In this document: piece after piece, positions 1 through 11,869 of the stretch | Numbering within the stretch: the stretch's first letter is position 1 | How the letters are laid out: each line of letters begins with the position of its first letter | Source: Laguncularia racemosa | Lineage: Eukaryota > Streptophyta > Magnoliopsida > Myrtales > Combretaceae | DNA length: 64,000 bases | Assembly: GCA_037954665.1 (NCBI GenBank) | Contig: JBBMOL010000012.1 | Coordinates: 6,634,001-6,698,000, forward strand | Direction of reading: 5' to 3' | Translations under genes and position numbers: made by a program | The notes under the pieces: model-generated | The model's database searches: none | The model's input: the letters and a program-made list of their open reading frames with translations, nothing else | Told to the model about the DNA's origin: nothing

Positions 1-840
1 ATTTGGCAAATGTCAAGGCAAACATCGAGGAACACACCCATACACAACTTCAAATGGTGTCATGCCAGCAGACGAATGATATGAGGTATTATGGGAGTAT
101 TCTGCCCAAGAAATCCAAGTGGCCCAAGCATTAGGATAATTGCCTGCAGAACAACAAAGATAACACTAAAGACGAACAATTGTTGCTAGAAATTATTCAC
201 AAAATAGATATCAGGATCACTTACAATAGTACGTGAAAACCTATGAAGACGAAAACCTCTTTAGTAAAGACCTAAGCTATAGACCTTGCTGTATAGGGAT
301 GTTTGAGGAGTATTAAAAAAGCATATTTTGAAAACCGATTAACAAAGATAACTTTAAAACCCTTAGATTTAGGAAGCTTGGTGATGAAATCCATAGAAAT
401 ATCCTCCCATATAGCTTGAGGAATAGGGAGTGGAGCAAGTAAACCAACTAAAGAAACATTTTGCACCTTCTGACGTTGGTAAACAGCACAAGTAGCAACA
501 AAATAAGAAACATGTTTCCCCATATTCAACTAAAACAAATGAGATGCCGAACGTCTATATGTCCTCACCCACATGACCTCAAACCAGAGAAGAATGGACT
601 TCATGTAAAAACATAGACACCCACTTGGAACGAGAAGGAAAAACTAAATGATCATGATAATATAGAGTATTGTTGTGTAAATGTAAATTAAAACCTGACC
701 CAGCATCCTTTCCCTCACACAACAAATGCATTTTAGTGGCCAACAAATCATCAGCAAGCACATCCTTGCAAATCTCATCAATATCAATCCAAATTGGACT
801 AGAAATTCCGGCTAAATCCAACTCTTCAAACTCTTGAGAA
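1..840 (-). pseudogene. Gypsy-A integrase remnant
   Basis: Minus-strand fragments read as the linker after RNase H (579-821, with SGFNLHLHNNTLYYHDHL and the H of LHEVHSS) and then as integrase (272-529). The second half of the zinc finger (CAVYQRQK) is followed by the start of the DDE core (WEDISMDFITKLPKSKG), so the first catalytic Asp is kept in MDF. The motif usually reading VVDRLSKY is here FVNRFSKY. The two pieces are in different frames with stops between them. The rest of the DDE core is damaged or lies outside the window. Non-functional. Confidence 0.85.
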
Positions 841-859
841 AGGGCATCCGCTGCACTAT

Positions 860-2320
860 TTAAGTTAAAGTACGATAATAAGTGACATCAAAATCACAAC
901 CAAGTAATTTTGCCAACTAATGCTACTAGTTGGGAATCGTAATTCGCTGGGATAAAAGATCTTTGAGGCTTTAGTGATCTGTAAAAACCGTGAAATGATG
1001 GACTAAAAAATAGGGATACCAATGATTAATGGCTAAGACCAAAGCCATCAATACCCTCTCATAAGTAAACTTTCGGATAGCGCTTTACTCCAAAAAGCAA
1101 TAGTGCATTAGAATAGCCCCATGGTCATTTCTGAAAGCATCACATTCTACCTAGAAAGGCTGAGAAAAATCGGGCATAGCAAGGATCGAGGCTGGAGTGA
1201 AGGCTTGCTGAAGAATATGGAAGGTGGTAGTAGTTTCATTAGGCCAAAAGATAGAGTTCTTTTTTAACTGTTCAGTCAGAGGCCGTGCAAACTTCCTGTA
1301 ATCCTTAATAAACTTAGTGATAATACCCTAATAACCAAGAAAACCACACAAGCCCTTCAATGACTTCGACATTAACCAATCTAAAACAACTTGAACCTTA
1401 GATGGATTCGTACTAACTCCTTGAGAAGATATGACATAACCTAGATATTCCAAAGAAAACTTACCAAAGTGGCATTTCTTCTTATTAGCATAGAAGCGAT
1501 GTGCCCAAAGTAATTCAAAAACTAATCTTAGATGCCGTAGATGCTCTTCTAGAGAAGAGCTATAAACCAAAATATCATTAAAAAAAAAACACACACACAC
1601 ACACATCATTCATTATTGATTGAAAAGCAACAAGTGCATTTGTTTAGCCAAAAGGCATGACTAAAAAACTCACAATGCCCTTCATGTGTTCGAAACACTG
1701 TTTTTGGAATATCATTAGAAGAATGATGAAATTGGTGGCAACCTGAACATAAATCAATCCTAGAAAACATTTTGGCCCTGTGCAACTCATCCAACAATTT
1801 AATAATAATAGGAAATGGATACTTATCAGGCAGGATAATAGCATTCAAAGCTAAATGATCCATAAAAAATTGCCAAGACCCATCTTTCTTTTTCACCAAA
1901 ATAACTGGGCTTCAAATAAGACTCGAACTTGGTCTAACGATACTGACCTTCAACACATCAAAAACCAATTTCTCAATCTTAACCTTCTAAACTTAGACAT
2001 ATCTAGAAGGTCGAACATTAATTGGCTCCATCACCTCCTTTAGAATAATTTGATGATTTTGTATTCTTTAAGGAAATAATTCTTTAATTTCATCAAAAAC
2101 AACGGAAAATTCATGCAATAGGGCAACCACTTCAACAAATTCAGCTTCCTCTACAACAGAAAAACACAAGTATTCATATGATTTTAAAATTCCTCCAAAC
2201 TCGAAATCATGTATCTTAAGGAATTGCTTAAAAGTTATACCCGACCGATGTAAAGTTGGTTGGGCTTTCAATATCCAATCACATCCATTACAAGGAATTT
2301 TCATCATCATATGCTTCCAT
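860..2320 (-). pseudogene. Gypsy-A reverse transcriptase / RNase H remnant
   Basis: On the minus strand, 1606-1899 reads as RT fingers and palm (VKKKDGSWQF, DKYPFPII, SRIDLCSGCHQ). 1328-1609 reads on through FNDILVYSSSLEEHLRHL, FYANKKKCHFG and EYLGYVISSQGV. The YVDD-equivalent box is degraded to FNDILVYS. RNase H follows at about 860-1300 but is too decayed to give a long open frame. An AC microsatellite near 1590-1605 (GTGTGT on the coding strand) sits inside the RT palm and breaks it. 2068-2310 is the protease-RT spacer. Confidence 0.85.
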
Positions 2321-2435
2321 TCTACTTTAATTTAACCTAAAGTCTATAGCCAAGCAACCGCCAAAATTACATAAACTTCTCCTACATCCATGACATAACA
2401 CTCAACCATGATTTCATATTCATCTATGGAAAACT

Positions 2436-3446
2436 TCACAATTCTACAGACTCCACATGAAGGCACCTTATGTCCATCCCCAATTTGATACAAAAGGGCT
2501 TAGTGTTCCCAATTTTTAATGCCAAAGAAGTTACCAATGCAAGAGAAATAAATTTGTGACTTGCTCCACTATTAATGAGTACAAAAATAAAAGTTCCACG
2601 ACATTCACCTTTAAATTTCAGAGTCCTTGGACCATCAAACCTATGTAAGGCAAGTAAAGATAATTCCATGCCCTAATTAACTTGAGAATGACAATGACAG
2701 CAAATATATCCTTCACTTTTCTCAACATCCACCCAATTCGCATCTTGATTTTCACTTTCCTCTTCCATCAATAATACCCATAGAGTTTTATTGGGACACT
2801 CATGTCCCAAACTAAATGGCTGGTCACACTTGATTTGCTTGTGTAAGTACTCATGATAGGTCATCTATCAAGGTCCTTTGGTTACATTATTTAGTCGAGA
2901 AACAGAAGTATTGCTACTTCGCGATTCATCGCTTGTCCTATTTGTTCCATCGCCAACACAAGCCATTGATTTGTTGTTTCCATTACCAAATGAACCACAC
3001 CAGCCAACACTTCCACTTTTAGTTGATTGCTCATTGCCACTAGTAGGATGAGATCTCCACCTACTAACAATAGGTATACTCGACCAAGGAGCATTCATCA
3101 AGGGTCGAGCAAAAGCAAAATAAGCTGGAGCCGATAAAACAGCTCATCTTCCCAGTCTGTCGTCCCCTCCACCTTTTTGTATTACAACCATACCACATGC
3201 AAACTCTTGTTCAATGCTTAAAGATAGCTTGATAGCTTCCACAAGAGTAATTGGCCTCAATGTTTGAACCCTGACTTTGATCTTTTCCTTCAATCCTCCC
3301 AAATAATACCCTAGCAATTGCATCTCCAATAACTGTGGTACATGAGCTGTTAAAGCTTTGAAATCTTCTACATAATTTGCAATAGAACTTTCCCAATGAA
3401 TTGTTGATAAACTTTCAATAGAACTTGCCATTGTTATTGATGACAA
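2436..3446 (-). pseudogene. Gypsy-A gag, zinc knuckle and protease remnant
   Basis: 3144-3446 (minus) reads as the C-terminal part of a plant gypsy gag (YVEDFKALTAHVPQLLEMQ, LLGYYLGGLKEKI, ITLVEAIKLSLSIEQEF). 2673-2864 holds the zinc knuckle, with IKCDQPFSLGHECPNK where family members have CFKCDQPFNPGHRCPNK; the first cysteine is lost. 2436-2669 is the aspartic protease, with LINSGASHKFIS in place of LVDSGASHNFVS. The catalytic Asp is therefore Asn. All three domains are separated by frameshifts. Confidence 0.85.
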
Positions 3447-3476
3447 TAAAAACTCATTCTCTATTTCTATCCCAAG

Positions 3477-4510
3477 TTTTTTTTTTTTTTTTTGGTTATT
3501 TCAAAGTTTCATTTAACCAAAACAAAAGATATACAACTGTAAAAGCGAGAATGGAGGGCGAAACCCAGTATGTACAAGCTTAAAACTAGGTCAAAACCAC
3601 TAGTCTATCACATAAAACATTAACAATAAACACTACTAGCCTTTATTTAGTATAAGTACACAACTCAAAATAAGTCTTTTTAAGTTGTTCACACTAGGGA
3701 TGTGTTGTTCCAATCGAGTAGAGTTTCCTTGCATGCCAAATGCAATAAATTGCAATAGAAAGGGCTAGATTCCACTTATCTATCAATTGGTTTGAAGGGG
3801 GAATGGAAAAGACCATCAACAACTCCCTGCCACAAACTGTAAGAAGAAGGGCATCCCAAAGTTGAAGTGACTTAGGTCCAAACTATTGATGACAAAATAT
3901 ACTAGAAAAAAAGATGCTAGTAATAGTCCATACTTTGGTTGCATAAATAATAGGATGAGCAAGTTGTAATTCCCCAAATATTGAGTTTGTCAAGAGTGTA
4001 TAGTTTGTTATTATTTGCAAGCTAAAGAATGAAGCTATGTCTTGGAATAGACTTCACATTGATTTTGGCCAATGATGGGTTAGGGAACACATTGGGTGGG
4101 ATATTGAAGTTATTCCAAAATGGCGCTTAAGGAAAAACCCATCCCTCATCTTCAATTAAACAACAAACTCTAGCATTCGATGGAAGCATAGAGGAGGCTA
4201 TCTCCCTAGCATAAAAAATGCTATCAAGTGGCCTTTGTAGTAGCCAATAATCTAACAAAATGGAAATCAAGAAGCCACTTTCCATCCAAACAAAAGCTGA
4301 GCATGGTCATGCAGCTTAAGGAGTTTCTTCCAAGCCCAAGAGCACGATGAGGGGGCATAACCAACCAAAAACTTCGTCCTTTAAAAAAAAATAGCATGTA
4401 TCCAATCCACCTAAATGCCTCGAACACTACCATTACATAGATTGCAAATGTGTTCTAGTTGTGCAACCTTGTTGCAAGCTTCTAGTCAAGGTAAGCCAAG
4501 CCCCCCTTCA
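3477..4510 (-). mobile_element. LINE-A: 3' end of an L1-type LINE with poly(A) tail
   Basis: A run of T at about 3479-3494 on the plus strand is the poly(A) tail of a minus-strand LINE. Upstream of it on the minus strand are a 3' untranslated region and a decayed C-terminal domain of plant L1 reverse transcriptase (zf-RVT type). Recognisable pieces are KGRSFWLVMPP, a stretch ending LANNNKLYT, and DKLNIWG. The element is inserted in the gag of Gypsy-A. Its 5' side stops at about 4510, where the delta repeat begins, so the RT core, endonuclease and ORF1 are absent here. Related LINE pieces in three other units extend further 5' but have lost this 3' end. Confidence 0.8.
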
Positions 4511-4525
4511 ACCATAAGTTTAATA

Positions 4526-4878
4526 TATACATTTTTTTAGACTTATACATTTTCAAGAAATTTAATAAACAAGTGGTTGGTCATGCATATGTAATAAGGA
4601 AGTGAAAAATAGAAAATAAAGTAGAAACTAATATGGAAAAGATAGAAGGTGTAGATTCCTTTATTGCAAGATAAAAGATGCTTATGCTAATTTAATTTAT
4701 TTAAAAAGGATAACTAAATAAAGAAATTATACAAAAACTAGTTGAGTCGTTCCTTTTCTAGATTCATATATTATTATTTAAAATTCGTATCTTTAGGTAA
4801 CTTTGTGAATAGAGTGAATTTTCATGTGGACATTAACAAAGGACACTAGGAATTTAAGTGAGTAGCTTACTCTTGCTT
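4526..4878. repeat. delta repeat, tail segment (copy 1)
   Basis: About 350 bp, near-identical to 5843-6200, 54815-55178 and 62865-63224. It runs from the motif AGACTTATACA to GGAATTTAAGTGAG. It is AT-rich with no coding potential. Here the tail is followed directly by the delta head segment rather than by the 2.4 kb found after the 55 kb copy. Confidence 0.85.
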
Positions 4879-4879
4879 G

Positions 4880-6240
4880 TAAATGCAAGCATAAAATTAT
4901 CGGCAGCGGCAGCATATAAATGCAATGCAGGCTTGCACTACACACACGCCAACAATCGCAGGCATCAGCCATAGCCATGTCCATCATTTTGACAAGGCAA
5001 GTTAGGCAAAACTATCATAAAATTATAGATGATAGTTTTTTTGTGTTTGGAAACCATTAGAAAATAAAGAATGGGAAAGATTGAATGGGAAGAAAATGTT
5101 ATATATGGCAATTCAAGTGAATAGTGAAAATGTATTAGGAAAAAAAAAGATTAAAATAGTTAGAAAAGTTTTTATTTTCAAATCTATTTCTTTCCTCTTT
5201 GAAGTTATAAAAGAAAAAGTATATTTTTAATTTTTAGTATTTTTCTATTATTCTATTTAAGTCTTCAACATTTTTTTTTCTATTTAAGATTTTAGCATCC
5301 TATAAACCTTACAAAAAACGATTTTTTTTTTCGAATCTATTGAGTTTTTCATCTATTTGTAACGCGTATTAACTCTAAATTGATTCATAGTAATTAAATT
5401 ACCAAAATAATAATATTATATATTTTTTATTTGCATAATATAACAAAAAATATTATTCAATATATTTAATGATATAAAATAATAAAAAATAAATTAATAA
5501 TCAAAAGTAAGAAAAAGAGCTAAAAAAATTAATATGTATCTTAACCATTTTGGCCAACTAGTCAAAAGCTAATATATACACAAAATGAATAGACAATTTA
5601 ATGTATCTAATAAAAATTTTATTTTTATAAGACTTTAAAAAAGTTGAAAACTCAAATAGAAAGAAAAAAAAAAGTTGATGACTTAAATACAAAATAAGTA
5701 AATATTAAGGCTTAAAAGTGTACTTCTAATTAAAAATAAAAGTGAAAAATAGATGGAAATAGGATATATATATATATATATATAATATTATAGCACTGTT
5801 TGGTAAAAATGATAAATGAAATATTCTAAAATTTACAAGGTTTAATATGTACATATTTTTAAACTTATACAATTTTCAAGAAATTTAATAAACAAATGGT
5901 TAGTCATGCATATGTAATAAGGAAGTGAAAAATAGAAAATAAAGCAAAAACTAATATGGAAAAGTTAGAAGGTATAGACTCCTTTATTGCAAGATAAAAT
6001 ATGCTTATACTAATTTAATTTATTTAAAAAGGAAAACTAAATAAGGAAATTTGACAAAACCTAGTTGAGTTGTTCCATTTCTAGATTCATATATTATTAT
6101 TTAAAATTTATATCTTTAGGTAACATTGTGAATAGAGTGAATTTTCATACAGACATTAAAAAAGGACACTAGGAATTTAAGTGAGCACCTTACTCTTGCT
6201 TATTCTTATGCGTAGTGGCCAAAATCATATGACCACTCCA
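4880..6240. repeat. delta repeat, internally deleted copy (head + body + tail)
   Basis: The head (4900-5000) matches 53640-53750 and 57720-57825 (shared GCAATGCAGGCTTGC, GCCATAGCCAT). The body (5000-5830) matches 53985-54800 and 61420-62830. The tail (5843-6200) matches the segment at 4526. Compared with the 53.7 kb copy, about 200 bp between the head and the TCATAAA motif are missing. It includes a short TA microsatellite near 5768. A minus-strand frame starting at about 4987 (MDMAMADACDCW) recurs in the other heads, but it is short and decays, so I do not call it a gene. Confidence 0.8.
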
Positions 6241-6370
6241 TGGTTGCAACACTATTAGGGTCACTATGCCAAGATACAGACAGCTCTTGAAGCTTTGATC
6301 ATTTCATCTTCTTTGCTACTTAACCAACATATCATCACCGCCTCTTTCTTTTCCTTTGTATTTTGGGTTT
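6241..6370. repeat. alpha block, copy 1
   Basis: Diverged copy of a block found at least seven times in the window (about 6.24, 9.57, 10.18, 11.67, 24.19, 51.61 and 53.27 kb). The shared core is CCATGGYTGCAAC, then about 20 bp, then GCCAAGATACAGACAG and TCTTGATGCCTGATC. It is directly joined to the delta repeat on its left. The function is unknown; no protein domain is seen. Confidence 0.6.
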
Positions 6371-7960
6371 TGGTGAAATGGAATGGAATTGGAAAGTGCG
6401 GTGAACAATGATAACAATGATGTTGAGTTCAAGAAAAACGAGATTTGGGTTTTGTTGCTACCAAGAGAGGGGGCAAACTAGAGATGTAAGTAGGACATGC
6501 GCTGTCAGGTTCTTGACTCTCTCGACACATCAAAAACTCTATAAGGTACTACCTTATTGGGTTTGGGACAAGTTATGAAAAACCCAGTTCTAAGGCACAG
6601 GAGGTACGACGAGCTTGGTCACGTGAAAAAATTAAAAAGAAGGAAAACCAAAAAAACCAGGCTAGCCGAATTCCATTTCCCTCACAGTTAGCCATTGCAG
6701 TTGGCAGAGTCTAGATGCAGACGCCAGTATTTAATTCAGCTTCAAACTTCAATCATCAATACTCAATTGTCACTTTGTCAGACTCATCTCATCTTTGTCT
6801 CTCTAACGCATTATTACTTTTCAAAATTGTAGCGAAAAAAAAAAAAAAACCCTCATCTCTCTTACTCTCTAATTTGTATTCTGTTTCGTCTCCATCTTTG
6901 TTTGGCCACCCTTACCCTCTTTAATATGTTTTACGTTCATCATCGTCTGCTCTTACTCTCTCTAATTTGTTCTACGTCCATCGTCAATACTAAATGAATC
7001 TAACTATGGCATGCCATAAATGCAAGAGCATAAGGGAAACAAATATGAGATGTTCTATTTGTTCTATTGATTATTTAGATAAAATGTATAGGTTAGATAC
7101 ATGTAACTAGAATCCTTATATTAATACTTTTATGCAATGTAGATATGGATGAATTTGAAATGCCCATTGATGCAAATCTCATGCAGACTTCAGAACAATA
7201 TTAAAATATATATGATTCTATATGTTGAAAGTGCAAATATTATTTATTTCCAAGAATATAAGCTATATTTTACCAAAAGTCATAATAAATAAGTAAAGAC
7301 TTTAAACTAATAATATAATTTTTTTTAAAAAAAAAAATCTAATGGGTTTGGGACGAGTTGAAAGTACTCCATGAAAACTCTTATAAGATTTGGGACAGGT
7401 TTGAGAATCCTCATAAGATAACGTGATAGGTAACAAGATTACTAAACCTAGCCCTAACCCATACCGCTTACATCCTTAGCAAGCTCAGTAAGGTCGCCAT
7501 TGACATGATTCATAAACATGACTTCCTTTGAGAGCAAAACCCAAATTCTTTCTCACACTTCAATGAAAATATTTACTAGATATATACGAGGATGTAGCTC
7601 TTGGGCCTTTTGGTCATTCCAATATCCTAGATGAAAGCACTTTATGTATCTGGTATTATGTTGCAAATAAATGCAACCCAATCTCTTTACTTCTCACTCA
7701 ATCCTTTTTTTTTTTAATTTTTTAAATTTAAAGTTTTAATCATTTTTTTCTCTTTCAATTTCCATAAGGTTAGAGCTATTCACAGCTAAATTGGCTACAA
7801 AAATAGCTAAAGCTTACAAATAGACCATTTTTTCTAGGTAGATTAGATTTTAGGAAAATGAAAAAGGGAAACGAGAATTTGTTATGAGAGTATCTATAGG
7901 GGGGAGTCCTTCAGAAATCCTAGTTAAGCACTTGATTACCTCAATATAGTGGATTGCTTG
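6371..7960. other. Gene-poor stretch with a gamma block
   Basis: No recognisable gene. A short plus-strand open frame at 6715-6924 is of low complexity and matches nothing I know. Around 7470-7570 is a diverged gamma block (AAGCTCAGTAAGGTCGCC, GAGAGCAAAACCCAA). Better copies lie at 25.17-25.35 and 52.37-52.55 kb, and a related copy at 34.89 kb. Poly(A/T) runs occur at 6836-6849 and 7320-7337. Confidence 0.5.
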
Positions 7961-7989
7961 ATGAAGGACCGATCCTCTATCAAGAACTA

Positions 7990-8810
7990 GGCTGTTGACA
8001 ATATTCACCAAATTCATTATTTCATTATTTCACTTGGTTTTGTTCAATCTAAACCCGACTATTCTTTTTTCACTAAACAATCTGCTTCTAGTTTCATTGC
8101 TATTTTGGTTTATGTGGATGAAGTGATGATTATCAAAGATTCTCTTGAAGACATTACTCAAGTAAAGAAACATATTGATGAAGCTTTTACAATAAAAGAC
8201 TTTGGACATATTCAGTTTTCCCTTAGGATTGAAATTTGTCAACTCGATGATTGATTTCTTTTAAACCAACAGAAGTTTGCTTTAGATGTATCAGTGGATG
8301 TTGGTCTTACTGGAGCTAAGCTTGCACAAACTCCTTTGCCACTAGGATTATAGCTTGATCATACATCAAGAAGGTCATTAATTGATCCCACCATCTACAA
8401 ATGTATAGTTGGCCGATTGCTCTATTTAACCATAACCAAACCACGGACAACACATTTGAATGCTACCTTGCATGTTCATCATTATGTCAAAGGGACAATT
8501 GTTGGTGACATTATTGTTTCTTGGATATTGTGATGCCAATTGGGGTACTAACATTATTGATAGGAAATCAATTTGGAGATTCTATGTTTTCCTTGGTGAC
8601 CTTGGAATATAGAAATGAGCCATTGTTTCCACTTCATCTACGAAGGTTGAGCATAGGAGTATTGCTACTACCACCAAAGAGCTTCTCTAAATTTCCTATG
8701 TCATGCAGGATGTTGATTTATCTTTGGATTTCCTATCTCAATTGTCCATTCAGGATTTCTCGATTGTCATTTTTTTTTTGTCCAAGTTCGGCCTCTTACA
8801 ATTGCTAATT
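7990..8810 (+). pseudogene. Ty1/copia RT-RNase H fragment, no LTRs
   Basis: Plus-strand translation across frameshifts gives a copia RT C-terminus: GFVQSKPDYSFFTK, then FIAILVYVDEVMI (the YVDD box is YVDE), then FTIKDFGHIQFSL. The RNase H start follows (YKCIVGRLLYLTITKP) and a decayed end (ISYVMQDVDLSL). Both ends fade into unrelated sequence with no LTR, PBS or target duplication. It is a fragment of an old insertion, unrelated in position to Copia-1 and Copia-2. Several in-frame stops make it non-functional. Confidence 0.75.
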
Positions 8811-8814
8811 AGGT

Positions 8815-9560
8815 TTTCCGTGTGGAAATTACTAGAAATAAAGTCTTCTTTCTGCGATAAAGGGCCTCCAATCCCACGCGTGAACCATGGAGTATACGAC
8901 ATAAAATCTTACATTAGGTTCTCATTCTCAAATTTTCTTATGAACGAATGAAACTCTATTGGCTTCAAAGATCAATAATCCATTCTTTGAGAAATTCAAG
9001 CAAAAACTGTCCTCAGCAAAACCAAAGAATCATAAGATAGTCCTTTTAACGCTTCTTTAATATCACATGATTTAACCAAGTATGGAGAATAGTTATATAT
9101 TCAAGATAATGTCATTTATACACATCCACACACACACGTCAACTAATACACAGGGAAGAAAAAAATACCAAAGAGAACAAGGGAATTCACCTAATGAAGG
9201 TGTCATCATCATTGGTTGAAATGGCCGCGATGGAAAAGATGGAAGGAAGAAGCCATAGCGTGTGATAGAGAAAACACATAGAGAGGCGTGACAATTAGCG
9301 AAAGTACAATCCATAACAGTTCCCCTGACTCCGTGTCTTCTATTTAAAGCTAAAAACAAAGGGAACAACTCCAAAATCGTGTGCACCTTGAAAAGATTTT
9401 CTTGATCTAGGAAAATTATTTTCATCATTTTCATTTGAAAAATGAAATCCACTGGAAAGTACATTGTCATGAAATGGAAAAAAACACATTTCTTATAACA
9501 AACGAAAACTAGAAAATAGAAATGCTTTCTTAGAGCTAAAGCCCTAAAGATTTCAACCAA
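8815..9560. other. No gene; low-complexity and alpha-flanking sequence
   Basis: 9190-9560 is homologous to the DNA left of the alpha blocks at 11.2-11.66 and 51.34-51.6 kb (shared CTCAGATTTGGTG and GATTTCAACC motifs). A 155-codon minus-strand open frame (9093-9560) is spurious in my reading. Its amino-acid make-up is hydrophobic and aromatic, as expected from T-rich DNA, and the frame is not conserved in the other copies. Confidence 0.5.
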
Positions 9561-9745
9561 AATATTTAAGGCTCAGATTTGGTGCTCAAACCAACAAACT
9601 CACGGAACCTACCATGGCTGCAATTCTATCTAACATGCCAAAATACAAAAAGTTCTCGATGATTGTCTCTCCTTTATCTTTTCATCAAAATTTCTAACAA
9701 AATCATCACCACCTTTTTCTTCACCCTTTTTAGCATATAGGTGGT
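9561..9745. repeat. alpha block, copy 2
   Basis: Contains ACCATGGCTGCAATTCTA and a diverged GCCAAAATACAAAAAG core. It is followed at 9735-9800 by a segment (ACTAGTCTTACACATTGAAG) homologous to the right flank of Gypsy-2 at 22850. Confidence 0.65.
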
Positions 9746-11200
9746 GTAGCTGGCTATCATACTAGTCTTACACATTGAAGTTTCGGATTTGAAACTGGGC
9801 TCAAATAATAATAGTAAGAAATGTAAGGAATAAAAATATTAACAAGAAGAGGTCATCATCATTGTGATTGTCATTGCCATAGCCCTTTCAAGATCGGTGC
9901 AACTGTCCTATGTATGAGCAACACTACATGTAATGCAAGCCTATGCTCAACCTTAATGACAGGATCAACAACACACAAGCATTAATGCCACTAGGCGACA
10001 TTAGCTAATCAACAATAATGGCATGGATAAAAAATAAGGGCTAGCAAAAAAAAAAAAAAAAATTGCAAGAACTACCAAAGAACAATGAAAAGAAAAAAAA
10101 GGCCTAAATTGCCAAAACAAATGGGTTCTCCAATCCCCATGGAAGGTAAAGAAAGTGAGAATTCTCGAGGCTCAAATTTGTGATAATTCAAACAATAACA
10201 GGAATCCCATAATGGCTACAACTGCGAAAGTTGCCAAGCCAAGATACAGATAGCTCTTGATGCCTGATCTTTATGTTCTGTGCTTCTGCTTAAACATTTT
10301 CATCACAGCCTACACACACGTAAGTGTATAGTATATGTGTGTGTGTGTATATATGTATAATGATGATATACAACATAATAGAACAATGATATGGCAGCTA
10401 AAAAATCCAGGCCCTTAATTAATACCTTTAGAAGGAATTATGGGAAGAAATTGAATTAGCTTCTACATCTTCCTACAGTTGAAACAATCCCTAATCAATT
10501 GTCATAAAACTCAAAACTATTCAGATGCTACAAAAGGCATAATCTTTCTACAACCTCAAAACTATTCCACCTTATGGTTTCCACTCTCATGATGCGGAGC
10601 CAAGACTAAGAAATTACCTCCATTCCTAAGTGACTTCAACATGAAGAGGATTCAAACCCTCCTAGTTTTTCTTGTGAAACATTTATTTCTTCAGAAAATT
10701 CTCCAACATGGACACTGCTCTGAAATGGTGCCTAAAACAAAACAAATCCAATGCTTGTGTTTGCCTTCTCTAATCATAGGGTTTTTCCACACCAAGCACC
10801 AATGTCAAAAACACAAACCTACATAACTGTCCTAATCTCACTTTATGATCAGAAATTACTTCTTTTTGCTACTTCAAGGCCTTAAAAGTTAAATCCCATT
10901 AATAACTACTACCAAGAATACAGGGACATAGAAACTTAAATTAGGTATCCTCAAATTATTGTTGATACACAACAAAACTATATACTTTCAAGGGACAAAA
11001 ACTAACAAAGATTCATTCTTTAATGAATTCAAGCATCATATTATCCTTAGGGAACCCAAAAAAGCATTACTGCATATGGAACATGAATTCCTCTTAACAC
11101 TACCTTCATATCAAAAGGCCTGATCAAAATTTGACACAATTACATATCCATCAATAAGACGAATTACACACACATGCACATAGGCACATGGGAATTTACC
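9746..11200. other. Gene-poor stretch with a beta block and alpha copy 3
   Basis: 9840-10020 resembles the beta blocks at 23.72 and 51.97 kb (GGTCATCATCATTGTGATTG, TTTCAAGATC). 10175-10320 is a third alpha copy (AATGGCTACAACTGCG, GCCAAGCCAAGATACAGA). A TG microsatellite lies at about 10320-10360 and an A run near 10048. A short plus-strand frame at 10641-10826 has no recognisable similarity. No gene is called. Confidence 0.5.
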
Positions 11201-11208
11201 TGATGAAG

Positions 11209-11338
11209 GTGAGAAGGTGATTGACCAGAACAACTAGCAACCATGATGGAGAAGATGGAATGTGGAAGCTCAGGTGAGAAGGTGATTGACCAGAACAACT
11301 AGCAGCCATGATGGCGAAGATGGAATGCGGAAACCATG
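11209..11338. repeat. 65-bp tandem duplication
   Basis: Two adjacent copies starting at 11209 and 11274 (GTGAGAAGGTGATTGACC...), with four differences or so by eye. On the minus strand the array ends at a CATCAG/GTAAAT sequence that resembles a splice donor. The corresponding position at 9190 reads CATTAG/GTGAAT. This is exon-like, but no open frame runs through it. Confidence 0.7.
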
Positions 11339-11569
11339 TTATGTGATAGTTAGAAGATAGAGAAAGGCATTACGATCTGGTGACACTGAGCAAGGTGAAA
11401 GGCGAATGCTTGTAAAGCCGGCCTAACTTGAATTACAATTGACATGACTATTACATAGAAGATGTGGAACAGAGAAAACAGCTATAGACTGATTTCACTT
11501 CGAAAATTTGACTTGAATTGCAGAAACCTTTTTTGTTCATGTTTGGTGTGAAATTGCCACCAAACACAA

Positions 11570-11869
11570 TTTCTTGGCCATTTCTCTGATTTCAAATGAA
11601 AACAATGGATTAAATAATAATGGTTTTATGGTGCCCAAAAGTCCCTAAAGAATCCAAGTATCTGAAACTCAAATTTGGTGTTTAGATCAGACAATTTAAA
11701 AGTGCCTCACCATGGCTGCAACTCTATGACAGAATGCCACACCAAGATCCAGACAATTCCTTGTGTCTGTCTCTCCCTTTCTACTCTTCACTAAAATATC
11801 TAACAAAGACCATCACCATACCTTTCTTTACCTATTTATTGTTGGAGTGGTGAAGTTGGTTATGATGCT
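11570..11869. repeat. alpha block, copy 4, split by Gypsy-2
   Basis: Contains ACCATGGCTGCAACTCTA and GCCACACCAAGATCCAGA. The block breaks at 11869 and resumes at 22845 (AGTCTCACACCCTAGAGG), because Gypsy-2 inserted here. The uninterrupted arrangement can be read at 51.66-51.84 kb, where GGTTATCTTGC runs straight into TAGTCTCAC. The 5 bp before the element (ATGCT, 11865-11869) is the left target duplication. Confidence 0.8.

Larger units (their letters stand above)
1..3476 (-). mobile_element. Gypsy-A: decayed Ty3/gypsy retrotransposon, cut by the window edge
   Basis: Read on the minus strand, the order gag, zinc knuckle, protease, RT, RNase H, integrase runs from about 3446 down to 1, which is the Ty3/gypsy order (integrase last). 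The frame is broken many times, so it is a fossil. No LTR is seen: the integrase end runs off the left edge, and the 5' side is interrupted at 3477 by a LINE poly(A) end. Three further copies of the same family (Gypsy-B, C and D) lie at 25.6-33.3, 36.2-38.7 and 46.7-49.0 kb. This copy is the only one of the four that keeps integrase sequence. Confidence 0.9.

Noticed and set aside
9093..9560. 155-codon open frame on the minus strand
   Set aside because: Its residues are mostly F, L, V and C from T-rich DNA, it has no known motif, and the frame is broken in homologous sequence at 11.5 and 51.5 kb.
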